Part shown: one piece after another, positions 51,685-61,900 of the stretch
Position numbering within the stretch: position 1 is the first letter of the stretch
Layout: each line of letters starts with the position of its first letter
Assembly: GCA_903939515.1 (NCBI GenBank)
Contig: CAJAHH010000031.1
Coordinates: 1-64,000, forward strand
Direction: 5' to 3'
Source: an uncultured Verrucomicrobiota bacterium
GTDB lineage: Bacteria; Verrucomicrobiota; Verrucomicrobiia; Limisphaerales; UBA9464
Length of the DNA stretch: 64,000 bases
Position numbers and translations under genes: made by a program
The notes under the pieces: generated by a model
What the model was told of the DNA's origin: nothing
Seen by the model: the letters and a program-made list of their open reading frames with translations, nothing else
The model's database searches: none

Positions 51685-52329
51685 ATGAAACACTTCCTTC
51701 AAATCGGGTTCGTGATGGCCAGCTTGATCATTGCGAGCAGGGGGCTTCAGGCGCAGGGGGCCAAACCCCTGTTCGAAGAGAAGTTTTCGTCGGCCAAAGT
51801 CGGCGAGGCGCCCGAATCTTTCATGGTTTTAGACGGGCAGTTCGCGGTCCGTGACGAGGAGGGAAACCGATTTCTGGAGTTGCCTGGGGCTCCGCTGGAG
51901 TCCTTCGGGGTGCTCTTTGGTCCTAATGAATCCGATGGGGTCGAGGTGACCGCACGCATTCTGGGCACCAAGAGCGGGCGTAAGTTTCCCACCTTCGCCG
52001 TCGGGCTCAATGGTGTCGGCGGTTACAAGGTGCGCGTGGCGCCGGCCAAGAACGCCCTCGAGTTAGTAAAGGGTGACGACATTAAAGCCTCGGTTCCGTT
52101 GAAGTGGACCAGTGGTCAGTGGACTCAATTTCGCTTGAGCGTTCGTAAATCGGGCATCGGCGTCCGCATTGTCGCTAAAGTCTGGCAGGGCGATGAAGAG
52201 CCGAAGGAAGCTCAGTTGCAGCACGACGAATCCGAGAAGCTTCCGCCGGGCAAAGCAGGTGTCTGGGGCATGCCCTTCTCTGGAACCCCGATCCGTTTCG
52301 ACGACTTGCGCATCACGGCCGCACCCTGA
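51685..52329 (+). CDS. Secreted beta-sandwich protein (LamG/DUF1080-like)
   Basis: This 214-residue exported protein has a signal peptide (QIGFVMASLIIASRGLQAQG). Beta-rich blocks FEEKFSSAKVGEAPESFMVL, GYKVRVAPAKNALELV and TSGQWTQFRLSVRKSG are like concanavalin/LamG folds in 3-keto-disaccharide hydrolase-related proteins, and it ends IRFDDLRITA. No catalytic residues can be named. It starts 67 bp after the TolC-like gene and is on the same strand as the propeller-phosphoesterase gene that follows. Start ATG 51685 is chosen by signal peptide. Confidence 0.75.
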   Translation: MKHFLQIGFVMASLIIASRGLQAQGAKPLFEEKFSSAKVGEAPESFMVLDGQFAVRDEEGNRFLELPGAPLESFGVLFGPNESDGVEVTARILGTKSGRKFPTFAVGLNGVGGYKVRVAPAKNALELVKGDDIKASVPLKWTSGQWTQFRLSVRKSGIGVRIVAKVWQGDEEPKEAQLQHDESEKLPPGKAGVWGMPFSGTPIRFDDLRITAAP

Positions 52330-52481
52330 CTGGCTGCCGATGTAGCGCGTCGTTGTGATGCGTTAGACCGAGGCCCGATGGGGCCAGTGAGCCTGCAGAT
52401 TTGTGAGGCTTGCGCGAAAATGTTTCAGAAACTGAGGCATTCGAGCATTGCTGGATTTCTCCAATCCGCCGAAAAAAGGGC

Positions 52482-55199
52482 ATGGAGTTTTCCGTTTCAT
52501 CGCCCCTGTCCCGTCTCGCTTGGGGCTGCCTCGGTGCCGCACTGCTGGCCGGAGTCTCCTTAGATTCTACGGCTGCGCCGCCGCTCTCCAATCGCGAGAC
52601 CGTGGGTCACAAGGAGGGCGGCCGCTCGATCACTCCGGTCAACCAGACCCTCACTCCCCTGGGTCGGCAGATCGAATTAACCGGTTTGCGCCCCCAAGCT
52701 CTAGCGCTGTCCCCCGATGGGTCCCGATTGCTGGTCTCGGGCAAGACCAGCCAGTTGTTGGTGCTCAGCCCGGTGACCGGCGAAATCCTTCAGCGCGTGG
52801 CCCTGCCTTCCGAGCAGGTCAATGAACCCCAGCCCGCGGTGCCGTCTCCCAACATTCTCAAGCCGGACGCCAAAGGTCAGGTGAGCTACACGGGTCTGAT
52901 TTATTCACCCGATGGAAAGCGGGTCTTCCTGAGCAACGTCAATGGTAGCCTGAAGGTGTTCCGTGTGGATCCCGATGGTTCCATCATCGCTTCGCACTCG
53001 CTGCCGCTGCCTGCCGCTGGAGCGCCGCGTCGGAAGGAAGAAATTCCGTCGGGCCTGGCCATGAGTGCCGATGGCCGCCGTCTCTATGTCTGTGCCAACT
53101 TGTCGAACCGACTCCTGGAACTGGACGCGGACACGGGCAAGGTCCTTCGCGAGTTTCGTGTCGGTGTGGCTCCGTACGAGGTGGTGCTCGTGGGCGACGC
53201 GGCCTATGTCAGCAACTGGGGTGGTCGTCGCCCAGGTCCGGACGACCTGACGGGGCCAGCCGGCCGCGGCACCACCGTTCGCGTGGATCCGGTGCGTCAC
53301 ATCGCCAGTGAAGGCTCGGTTTCCATCGTCGACCTGAAGGCCCCAACCGAATCCGTCCCGCTGGAATTGATCACCGGGCTGCATGCCTCAGCCCTGGCGG
53401 TGTCACCGGATCGCCGCCATGTCGTCTGCGCCAATGCCGGTTCCGACACGCTCAGCGTCATCGATACTCGGACTCGCACGGTGGTGGAAACCATTTGGGC
53501 CAAGACCAATCCAGCGGACCTCTTCGGAGCTTCGCCCAACGCCCTGGCCTTCGCTCCCGATGGAAAGACCCTCTACGTGGCCAATGGATCCCAGAATGCC
53601 ATCGCGGTCGTGCGATTTGATCCCGGTGATCGGGAATCCCGGTTGGCGGGTTTGATTCCCGTGGGCTGGTATCCGGGGGCCTTGGTACACGACACCGCGC
53701 GCAAGCAGCTCCTGGTGGCCAACGTGAAGGGGATGCCCTCGAAGATGAAGAAGGCCGATACCGCTGCGGACGGATTCAATTCACACCAATACAACGGAAC
53801 CCTCTCCATGGTCCCGCTGCCGACCCGGCGTCATCTGGGCAAGCTCTCGGAGACGGTGTCCCGCAACGTGCGTCGTGAGGCGATTGTGGCCTCCCGGTTG
53901 CCGCCACGGTCCGGGGTGAAGCCACGGCCCATTCCCGAGCGCATCGGCGAGTCCAGCGTCTTCAAGCACGTGATTTACGTCATCAAGGAGAACCGGACCT
54001 ACGATCAAGTCTTAGGAGACGATCCCCGGGGCAATGGCCGCGCCGACTTGTGCATCTTCGGTGAAAAGATCACCCCCAACTTGCACAAGATTTCCCGCGA
54101 GTTTGCCTTGTTGGACAACACCTACTGCGCTGGAATCCTGAGCGCCGACGGACATCAGTGGTCCACCACGGCCTTCGCCACCGATTACATGGAAAAGTCC
54201 TTCGCCGGATTCCCGCGCAGCTACCCGGACGGCATGGGGGAAGATGAGGATGATGCCCTGGCGTATTCTCCGGCGGGCTTCATCTGGGACAATGCCCTTA
54301 AGCACGGCAAGACCTTGCGCAATTACGGCGAGTTCGCCGCCCCCACCGTCCGCTGGCGCGATCCCAAGAAGAAAGGTTCCATCCCCTATCTGCCGTGCTA
54401 CCGGACTTGGAAGGGCGAATCCGACGAGGTGATTTTCTCCAGTCGGGCAATGGTGCCGACCCTCATTCCGCACACCCCGACAAACTATGTCGGCTGGGAC
54501 ATGTCGGTGCCCGACCAGTACCGGGCCGATCACTTCATTCGCGAACTCAAGGCCTTCGAAGCCAGCGGTGCACTGCCGAACCTCATTCTCATTTGCCTGC
54601 CCAATGACCACACCAGTGGCACCTCCGCAGGCCAACCCACGCCGGCCTCCTGCGTCGCCGACAATGACTTGGCCTTCGGTCGCATCGTTGAAGCGGTCAG
54701 TCACAGTCAGTTCTGGAAGGAGACCCTTATCTTGGCCATCGAAGACGACCCCCAAGCCGGTTGGGACCATGTCAGCGGCTACCGGACCACGGCGTTTTGC
54801 GTCAGCCCCTATACCCGGCGCGGTGCAGTGGTCTCGACCCAGTACAACACCACCAGCCTCATCCGCACCATGGAGCAGGTGCTGGGCATGAAGCCCATGA
54901 ACCAGTTCGACGCCAGCGCCACGCCGATGTTCGACTGCTTCCAGGACACGCCCGATTTCACCCCGTACACCGCGGTGCCCAACACCGTGCCGCTCGACCA
55001 GATGAATCCGCCCGCCAAGGCCCTCTTGAATCCCATCTTGCGGCGCGATGCTGAGGTCTCGGCACGCCTCAATTTCCGCGAGGTGGACAAGGCCCCGGAA
55101 GACGTCTTGAACCGCATCTTGTGGAATGCCCTAGCCGGCACGGATCGTCCCTACCCAGAATGGGCCACCACCCCGGATGCTGACGACGACGACGATTAG
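52482..55199 (+). CDS. YVTN beta-propeller fused to a phosphoesterase domain
   Basis: This 905-residue exported protein has a signal peptide, then a seven-bladed YVTN-type propeller (about 60-440; blades LALSPDGSRLLVSG, SPDGKRVFLSNVNGSL, AMSADGRRLYVCANLSNRLL, LAVSPDRRHVVCANAGS, LAFAPDGKTLYVANGSQNA). A C-terminal PF04185-type phosphoesterase (about 485-880) has KHVIYVIKENRTYDQVLGD, LLDNTYCAGILSADGHQWST and LILICLPNDHTSG. The alkaline-phosphatase-like metal residues are spread across these motifs. ATG 52482 follows AAAAAAGGGC. The C terminus is acidic (ends DADDDDD). The substrate is unknown. Confidence 0.9.
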   Translation: MEFSVSSPLSRLAWGCLGAALLAGVSLDSTAAPPLSNRETVGHKEGGRSITPVNQTLTPLGRQIELTGLRPQALALSPDGSRLLVSGKTSQLLVLSPVTGEILQRVALPSEQVNEPQPAVPSPNILKPDAKGQVSYTGLIYSPDGKRVFLSNVNGSLKVFRVDPDGSIIASHSLPLPAAGAPRRKEEIPSGLAMSADGRRLYVCANLSNRLLELDADTGKVLREFRVGVAPYEVVLVGDAAYVSNWGGRRPGPDDLTGPAGRGTTVRVDPVRHIASEGSVSIVDLKAPTESVPLELITGLHASALAVSPDRRHVVCANAGSDTLSVIDTRTRTVVETIWAKTNPADLFGASPNALAFAPDGKTLYVANGSQNAIAVVRFDPGDRESRLAGLIPVGWYPGALVHDTARKQLLVANVKGMPSKMKKADTAADGFNSHQYNGTLSMVPLPTRRHLGKLSETVSRNVRREAIVASRLPPRSGVKPRPIPERIGESSVFKHVIYVIKENRTYDQVLGDDPRGNGRADLCIFGEKITPNLHKISREFALLDNTYCAGILSADGHQWSTTAFATDYMEKSFAGFPRSYPDGMGEDEDDALAYSPAGFIWDNALKHGKTLRNYGEFAAPTVRWRDPKKKGSIPYLPCYRTWKGESDEVIFSSRAMVPTLIPHTPTNYVGWDMSVPDQYRADHFIRELKAFEASGALPNLILICLPNDHTSGTSAGQPTPASCVADNDLAFGRIVEAVSHSQFWKETLILAIEDDPQAGWDHVSGYRTTAFCVSPYTRRGAVVSTQYNTTSLIRTMEQVLGMKPMNQFDASATPMFDCFQDTPDFTPYTAVPNTVPLDQMNPPAKALLNPILRRDAEVSARLNFREVDKAPEDVLNRILWNALAGTDRPYPEWATTPDADDDDD

Positions 55200-55217
55200 C
55201 CCCATGCTGCCCGTCCA

Positions 55218-55520
55218 ATGAGCGACGAGGCGTTTCGTCCCCCGGGGGATTGTCCGGTCTGTGGCGAGTTTGTTCCGCGCAAGGCCGTGGCCTGCGCTGG
55301 GTGCGGCGCCTCGCGGGATTCCGGTTGGAACGAAGAAGCCAGCGTCTCGGGCCTCGACCTGCCCAACGACGAGGAGTTCGACTACGACGACTTTGTCGCC
55401 CGTGAGTTTGGTCAGGGGCGCCCCAAGAAACCTGATCGCCGACGGTTCTGGACTGTCGTCGGGTTGGTGCTCATCGCGGCCATGGCGGCTTCGTTATTAG
55501 CGATTTTTCGGTGGCACTGA
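55218..55520 (+). CDS. Zinc-ribbon protein with C-terminal membrane anchor
   Basis: This 100-residue protein has CPVC...CAGC (residues about 12-30), a four-Cys zinc-ribbon pattern. An acidic linker (LPNDEEFDYDDFVAREFG) and a C-terminal transmembrane helix (WTVVGLVLIAAMAASLLAI) follow. The N terminus should face the cytoplasm. The function is unknown; similar small anchored zinc ribbons are frequent in this phylum. It starts 18 bp after the propeller gene and is probably co-transcribed. Confidence 0.85.
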   Translation: MSDEAFRPPGDCPVCGEFVPRKAVACAGCGASRDSGWNEEASVSGLDLPNDEEFDYDDFVAREFGQGRPKKPDRRRFWTVVGLVLIAAMAASLLAIFRWH

Positions 55521-55647
55521 GTGCCCGATAACGCCGCGGGAAACTGGTAAAAACCTTCATCCATGCCCCCGTTGACAAAATGAGCCCAGGTTTCGACCAA
55601 GGGAGACCGGGCAGATCTGGGACCACGGGGGCACCCTCTCCTCAGCC

Positions 55648-56967
55648 ATGAATTGTTGCCATCGAACCCGGTCCAGTCTTGGAGAGAACTGCTGGTGCAA
55701 GTTTTTGCGGCTTGGGTGTTTGTGGCTGCTGCTAGCTCCGGCGGTGTTCGGGGATTTTCAGGGGTCGACCCACTTGGTGGAGTTGGAGACCGACGCGCTG
55801 AAGTATTCCAAGGAAGCGACCACGGGTCCCATGGCCCAGTTGATCCGAAAAATTGAGTCCGGAACGGTGCGCCTGGAGTGGCACGCCAAGTGGGGTTGGT
55901 TGCCCGCTTTCCAGAAGGCCTTGGGTGTGGACCCGTCGTCTCAAACATTGGTCTTCTCCAAGACGTCGCTGCAGCGCGAGCACATTCATCCGGGCAACCC
56001 GCGGGCCATTTTCTTTAGTGATGATGTCTACTTGGGCTATATCCCCGGTTCGCCATTGGTGGAGGTTTCCGAGGTGGATCCGCGCCTCGGTGCCGTTTTT
56101 TATGCGGTGGAGCAGAAGCCGACCGAGAAGCCGGTCATTCAGCGAATCGACAATTGCCTGGAGTGCCATGCCTCGTCTCGGACCATGGGGGTTCCAGGGC
56201 ACTTGTTCCGATCGGTGGAGACGGACCGTCTGGGGATCATGGACTTATCAACCGGGATCGAGCCAGTGGATCACCGCACGCCCTTGTCGGATCGATGGGG
56301 TGGCTGGTATGTGACCGGGACGCATGGCGCAGCCCAGCACCGGGGCAATCGGATGGGGGATGATTTTGTTCAGGCCAAGACCACTCCTGCATTGGGTGGC
56401 AACAAGACCCGGCTCGACGAGTATTTCGATCCCTCAAAGTACCCCTCGGCTGGCAGCGACATCGCAGCCTTGATGGTGCTCGGTCATCAGGTGCACCTGC
56501 ACAATTTCATCACCCGCGTTCACTACATGGCTGTCCAGCACTTGGCAGCCTATGGACATGTGGACTACCTCAAGTCGCCGGTCGAAGGCCTGGTGAAGCA
56601 ATTGTTCATGGCCGAGGAGGTTTCCCTCGAGTATCGGGTCCGCGGCAATCCCGAGTTTGTCCGGGTCTTTGAGAAGGTGGGTCCGCGGGACCACACAGGG
56701 CGTTCTCTTCGCCAATTGGACATGCAGACGCGTCTCTTCAAATACCCCTGCAGCTTCCTCATCCACTCCGAGGCCTTCCGCCGGTTGCCAGATCCGCTCA
56801 AGCAGAAGATCTACCGTCGCATGGCCGAGGTGTTGAGCGGGGGCGATGCTTCGGAAGCCTTCCGTGGGTGGTCCGCCGAAGACCGCGTGGCCGTCCGAGA
56901 AATACTCACCGAAACCTTGGAGGATCTCCCGCCCGACTGGAAGAGCCTGACTCGGCCCTCGCGCTGA
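55648..56967 (+). CDS. Exported c-heme protein, function unknown
   Basis: This 439-residue protein has a signal-like hydrophobic segment near the N terminus (FLRLGCLWLLLAPAVFG). It carries one c-type heme motif CLECH in IDNCLECHASSRTMGVPGHL (about residue 170), with conserved segments HIHPGNPRAIFFSDDVYLGY, DLSTGIEPVDHRTPLSDRWG and WYVTGTHGAAQHRGNRMGDD. It belongs to a conserved hypothetical family that I recognise by pattern but cannot name. The many His residues could hold a distal ligand or further metals. It follows the zinc-ribbon gene by 127 bp. Confidence 0.75.
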   Translation: MNCCHRTRSSLGENCWCKFLRLGCLWLLLAPAVFGDFQGSTHLVELETDALKYSKEATTGPMAQLIRKIESGTVRLEWHAKWGWLPAFQKALGVDPSSQTLVFSKTSLQREHIHPGNPRAIFFSDDVYLGYIPGSPLVEVSEVDPRLGAVFYAVEQKPTEKPVIQRIDNCLECHASSRTMGVPGHLFRSVETDRLGIMDLSTGIEPVDHRTPLSDRWGGWYVTGTHGAAQHRGNRMGDDFVQAKTTPALGGNKTRLDEYFDPSKYPSAGSDIAALMVLGHQVHLHNFITRVHYMAVQHLAAYGHVDYLKSPVEGLVKQLFMAEEVSLEYRVRGNPEFVRVFEKVGPRDHTGRSLRQLDMQTRLFKYPCSFLIHSEAFRRLPDPLKQKIYRRMAEVLSGGDASEAFRGWSAEDRVAVREILTETLEDLPPDWKSLTRPSR

Positions 56968-56973
56968 TCGATG

Positions 56974-57759
56974 TTAGTGAGTCTGGCCGAGCCAAGCCCA
57001 GACGTCCGCGGGTTCGTGGTAGTCAGGGATGGCATAGTCGGCACCGGCCTCGGCAAGGCGCAGGAGTTTAGATTCATCCCAACGGCCCGAGTGCCAGTGT
57101 TCTTCGTCTGCGGCCACCGCGATGGCCCGACCTCCGATCGCCTTGGTTTCGGAGATTTCCACCGCACCATCCCCGAAGGAGACCAGCGAACGGAGCGGAT
57201 CCAAGCCATGGGCTTCGACAATGCTCCGGAGGGCGTTCCGCTTGTGGAAGGAGGTATCGGTCAGGCCGGTGGGTCCGTGGATGCGTTGATCGAAAAAGTC
57301 GCGGACTCCCAGGCAATCCACCTCGGCAGACACGGCCGGCCGTGGTGTTCCGCTGACAATATGCAGCGTGGCACCGGCCTGACGGAAGTGCTCTAGGAGG
57401 GCGCGCGCGCCGCGCACCATGTAATGGTCGGCCGTGTGGGTTCCATCGCGGATCGAATCCATGCGCTGGCGAATTAATAGACCGAGCCGTCCCTGAAAAT
57501 CCTCCTGATAACGTTCGGTATGCCAGGGGGTGCCGCCACGTTCGGTAACCAGGGCTCCGAGGCGTTCCATCTGATGGATGCTGGGTCGGCCATTGAGCGC
57601 CCAAATTTCCTGGTGAGCGATGGCCGAACGGCTGTCCACCGATTCGTCCGGGGCAGGGGGCAGGTGCTCCAGCCATTGCTGCAGCATTACTTCACCCCAA
57701 CCGGCGCGAATGAACGACAGGGTTCCGTCCCAGTCGAAGACAATATGCAGGGAGTTCAT
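56974..57759 (-). CDS. HAD-like hydrolase, phosphoglycolate-phosphatase-like
   Basis: This 261-residue protein has HIVFDWDGTLSFIRAGWGEV (nucleophile Asp and acid/base Asp), a helical cap, THIVSGTPRPAV-like motif II (seen as HIVSGTPRP), and VSFGDGAVEISETKAIGGRA (motif IV). The family holds many small-molecule phosphatases. It is one base after the Gfo/Idh stop (57761), so the two form an operon. Possible joint metabolism of a sugar phosphate is inference. Confidence 0.85.
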   Translation of the reverse strand: MNSLHIVFDWDGTLSFIRAGWGEVMLQQWLEHLPPAPDESVDSRSAIAHQEIWALNGRPSIHQMERLGALVTERGGTPWHTERYQEDFQGRLGLLIRQRMDSIRDGTHTADHYMVRGARALLEHFRQAGATLHIVSGTPRPAVSAEVDCLGVRDFFDQRIHGPTGLTDTSFHKRNALRSIVEAHGLDPLRSLVSFGDGAVEISETKAIGGRAIAVAADEEHWHSGRWDESKLLRLAEAGADYAIPDYHEPADVWAWLGQTH

Positions 57760-57760
57760 G

Positions 57761-58795
57761 TTAGAGGGTTACAGGCAACCCGGTGCGGATTGATTCGGCT
57801 TCGGCCTCGCAGACGGCGACGGCGGCTGCGCCGTCGTCGGCGGTGACCACCGTCGGTGCCTTGCCGGCGCGGATGGAGTCCACGAAGTGTTGGATTTGAC
57901 CCGCGTAGCCGTTGGGTCCGTCGAGCTTCAAGGTCTCCGCGGGCTGGCCTTCCACAAAGCGGCGGAGGGCCTCGGTGCCGCGAGACGAGTCGTAGTCGAG
58001 GGTGGCCTTCTCGAGCACCACGGTGTAGGCCATGCAAAACCCGAAACCCGGGGTCATGGCCCAACTGCCCTCGGCGCTCACCACCGCACCGCTGGCGGTG
58101 TCATACTGGGAGACGACATGGTCGATGCCTCCGCTGACCTTGGTATGGCCTCGCGAAAAGACTCTGGACGGGTGCCCGAAGCAGTGCCGAATGAAGTCCA
58201 CGTCGTGGATATGCAAGTCGAGCAAGGCCCCGCCGGAGTCGTCTGCATTCAAGAAGTGCCCGTGTCCCCAGCCCGGTGCCTGGGCCACTCGGCGGAACCG
58301 GGCGCTCAGCACTCGGCCGTATTGCCCGCCCACGATGGCGTCGTGGGCGGCCTGCCATTCTGGCCAGAAGCGCAGGCACATCGCCGGCATGAGGAAGACA
58401 CCGCGGGCGGCGGCTTCGCGGGCCGCGTCGGCCAAACGCCGGCCTTCCTCGGCCGTGCGGGTCATGGGCTTTTCCACCAGCACGTGCTTGCCGGCCTTCA
58501 GCGCGGCGATAGCCAGTTCAATATGGGTCTTGGTCGGCGTGGTGATGTCCACGATGTGAATCGCCGGGTCTGCCAGGAATTCGGAGACATCCCGGTAGGC
58601 GCGCACCTGTGTCATGTCCAACCGTACCCCGTTGGGGTCGCCCACGTTGCCGCCGACTCGAGTGAGGTCGCCATCTAGGTTGCGTCCGCTGGGGTTGCAA
58701 ATGGCACCCACCGAGGTACCGGGCACATGGGCCAGCGCCTGAATGTGGGTCGCGGCCATGAATCCCAGCCCCAGGAATCCGAATTGCAGTGTCAT
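57761..58795 (-). CDS. Gfo/Idh/MocA family oxidoreductase
   Basis: This 344-residue NAD(P)-dependent dehydrogenase has an N-terminal Rossmann fold (FGFLGLGFMAATHIQALAHV), the nucleotide-sugar motif HVLVEKPMTRTAEEGRRLAD (EKP) and a C-terminal alpha/beta substrate domain with LLDLHIHDVDFIRHCFG. Members oxidise sugars or inositols; the substrate is unassigned. ATG 58795 is favoured because the beta strand begins there, even though the frame is open to 58906. Its 5' end is divergent from the DUF1549 gene. Confidence 0.9.
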   Translation of the reverse strand: MTLQFGFLGLGFMAATHIQALAHVPGTSVGAICNPSGRNLDGDLTRVGGNVGDPNGVRLDMTQVRAYRDVSEFLADPAIHIVDITTPTKTHIELAIAALKAGKHVLVEKPMTRTAEEGRRLADAAREAAARGVFLMPAMCLRFWPEWQAAHDAIVGGQYGRVLSARFRRVAQAPGWGHGHFLNADDSGGALLDLHIHDVDFIRHCFGHPSRVFSRGHTKVSGGIDHVVSQYDTASGAVVSAEGSWAMTPGFGFCMAYTVVLEKATLDYDSSRGTEALRRFVEGQPAETLKLDGPNGYAGQIQHFVDSIRAGKAPTVVTADDGAAAVAVCEAEAESIRTGLPVTL

Positions 58796-58905
58796 TGGCT
58801 CTAGGCAATCACGGGCCGCAGTCGAAGACAATCGGGGAGGGAACTCGGTATGAACCTCTTCTCGTCCGCAGTTTGCGCTTCCGGTCCGACGCTGGGCGGG
58901 GTGCA

Positions 58906-61900
58906 ATGGCCGTGATTCCCCGGATGAGCATCGTCAATACCATGTTGGGTGTCGTCGGCGCAGCGCTGGCGGTGGTGGGCCTTTGGGCGGCCGCCCCGGA
59001 GCCGGCGGCAAAACCGTCTGTTGATCCGGCGTCGCACTGGGCGTTCCAGCCAGTACGCAATCCAGCGCCCCCCTCGGTCGCGGATGTGGCCTGGTGTCGA
59101 TCCCCATTGGACCGATTCATCTTGGCTGGACTCGAGCGTCAGGGGCGCAAACCCGCGCCGGAGGCCGACCGCCGAACGTGGCTTCGTCGAGTGACCTTGG
59201 ATCTCACAGGCCTGGCCCCTTCCCAGGAGGAGATCGAAGCCTTCGAGCACGACGATTCACCGCAGGCGACGGAAGCGGTGATCGATCGACTCCTGGCCTC
59301 GCCCCGCTACGGGGAGCGATGGGGACGGCATTGGCTGGATGTCGTCCGGTACGCCGACACCGCGGGCGAGACCGCTGACTATCCGGTGCCGGTGGCCTGG
59401 CGCTATCGGAACTACGTCATCGATGCCTTCAATGCCGACAAACCCTACTTTGAGTTTGTTGAGGAGCAGATCGCCGGTGACTTATTGGCCCGGCAAGGAT
59501 CCCGGGACTGGTATGCCGAACGCGTGGCGGCCACCGGATTCCTGGCCATTTCTCGGCGGTTCGGCTTCGACTCGGAGAATTACCACCACCTGACCCTCCA
59601 AGACACCATCGACACGATGGGTCAGACCTTTTTGGGTCTGACGCTGGGTTGTGCCCGATGCCACAACCACAAGTTCGATCCGGTGCCGTTGACCGATTAT
59701 TATGCGTTGTACGGCGTGTTTGAGAGCACTCGATTCGCTTTCCCAGGGTCGGAACAGAAGCAGCGTTCGCGGGCCATGGTGCCGCTGATCCCGCCTGAGG
59801 AGTCCTTGCCACGTTGGCAAGACTACGAAAACCGGGTGGCTTCTCTCACACGAACGGTCCAGCGAGCGGGGTTGCCGGTGCCTTCGGCGTTGCTCCGATC
59901 GATCGACGACCTGGATGGCGATTTTGAACTGCAAGCTCCGGCTTCGGGCGGCAGCAAGGGGGTGCTCGTGCCGCCTTGGGTGTATGATGGACCCATTGCT
60001 GTCACCACCGAGGCACAAAGCCCCTTCAAACACCGTTACCCGGGCGGCCGCGTCGGGGCGTCCATTCCTGCCGGGCCCCAGCCGTGGCATCTAGGCCAAG
60101 CCCTGCACCGGTTAGGGCGATCGGTTCGCGATGCCCACCGCCTCTCGATCAATCTCGATTTGAAAACCGTGCCCGATCCGACGGTGGGCTCGGGTTCACA
60201 CCGCTTCTGGGTGGGACGTGACGGCGGCAAACCCGCTCTGGAAGTGCTCATCTCCGCTCAGAGCCTGTCTCTTCGCACCGATTCAGGGGTTCAGGTGCCT
60301 CTGGGACCGATCGCCCCGGGGTCGTGGGTGAATTTGCAACTCGACCTCGATCGGAAGGCCCGCACGGTTTCGGTTCGCCTGGGGACGCCCGGATCCATTC
60401 GGTCGGTGGGTCCGCAACGGTTGGCCCGCGACTGGGATGGGGTCATCGACTTCATGGGCCTAGATTCCGATGCCGCCGAAGCGGGCACTGGTACGGGACC
60501 GGCCGTCGCCGCTGCTGCGCGTCCTGGGCTTTATTTGGATAATTTGGCGATCCAGCCTGAGCGGTTTGCCACGGTGTCCACCGAGGGGGGTGCGGCACCC
60601 CATGCGTCGCCGTTGGAACAATCGCTTTTAGAACGCGACGCTCTGGAGCGGGAGTTGGCCTCCTTGCGCGGCATTGATGGCGGCTTCGAAGGCCAGAAGG
60701 CTGGATCCCCACCCGCCAAACCGTGGCGTCCCGGGCCCAATAGCCGCGTTCGGATCCGAACTGAGTCCCAGAGTCCCGTTGCGGGGTTGCTGCCCCGGGG
60801 AAGTCTAGGCATTCACATGCCGGGCGGTCCGGCCTACGACGGCTTTGGTCAGAGCCTTTCCCCGGCCTGGAAGCGCGATCAAACATCGCGACTCCACGCG
60901 GCTTTTGATTTCCGGTGCGGTGAGGTTCCGGCCGGTGGCGGCGGAGAACCTGAGGGCACTTGGCGATTCTACCTCGGTCACGGCGCGGGCACCTCGGCGG
61001 CGGTGGAGCTCTTCTGGTCCGGCTCGGAACTCTTTCGTATCGATGGAGACCGCAAGGAACTCGTCGCACCGCTGCGTCGCGGCCAATGGTATCAGGTGGG
61101 ATTGGTCCTCGACTTGAAGGGCCGCCGCTACGAGGCGACGTTGCGAGGGAACGGAGCCGGGCAAGCCAGCGCTCCGGTGGTCTTTTCGGGCGCGCTTTAC
61201 TCGGGTTGGGATGGCGCCATCGACGATGTCTTCATCGACAGTTATGGGCATCGACCCGGTCCGAAGCCGGCGCTGGATGCTGATAATTTCGCCGTGCAAG
61301 AAGCCCCGCTATCGACCGGTGCTACTGCGGTGACGATCGCCGAAAATTCAGGAGCCATCGAACGCCGTGGCCAGCGGTTGGCCGAGATCGAGGCCCGTTT
61401 AAAAACCCTTCAGGCAGCAGCCGAGGCGGCGGCTCGTGAATTAGAAACGCTCTTGGTGGAAGGTCCTTTTCCGTTGGCCTATGGCGTGTCCGAAGGCACT
61501 CCTCGGGATGCCGTGGTTCAGGTTCGGGGCGAGCCCGACCAACCCGGCCAGCGGGTGCGGCGTGGAGCCCTGTCCGCACTCGGCTTGAAAACTATGGCCC
61601 CGGCTGTGGCCACGAGCGGACGACTGGAACTGGCTCGTTGGTTGACTGACCCGGCCAATCCGCTGCCGGCGCGAGTGATGGTTAATCGGATTTGGCAGCA
61701 ACACATGGGTCGCGGCCTGGTGACCTCGGCCAACGATTTCGGCCTCCGGGGACAGGCTCCGAGCCATCCGGAGTTGTTGGATTATTTGGCCTCGGAATTC
61801 CGTCGTTCGGGCGGGTCGATCAAGGCCTTGCATCGACTCATCCTGGCGAGTGCTGTGTATCGGCAGCGCAGCGAACCGGAGCCGCTGATGGCAGAAGGTT

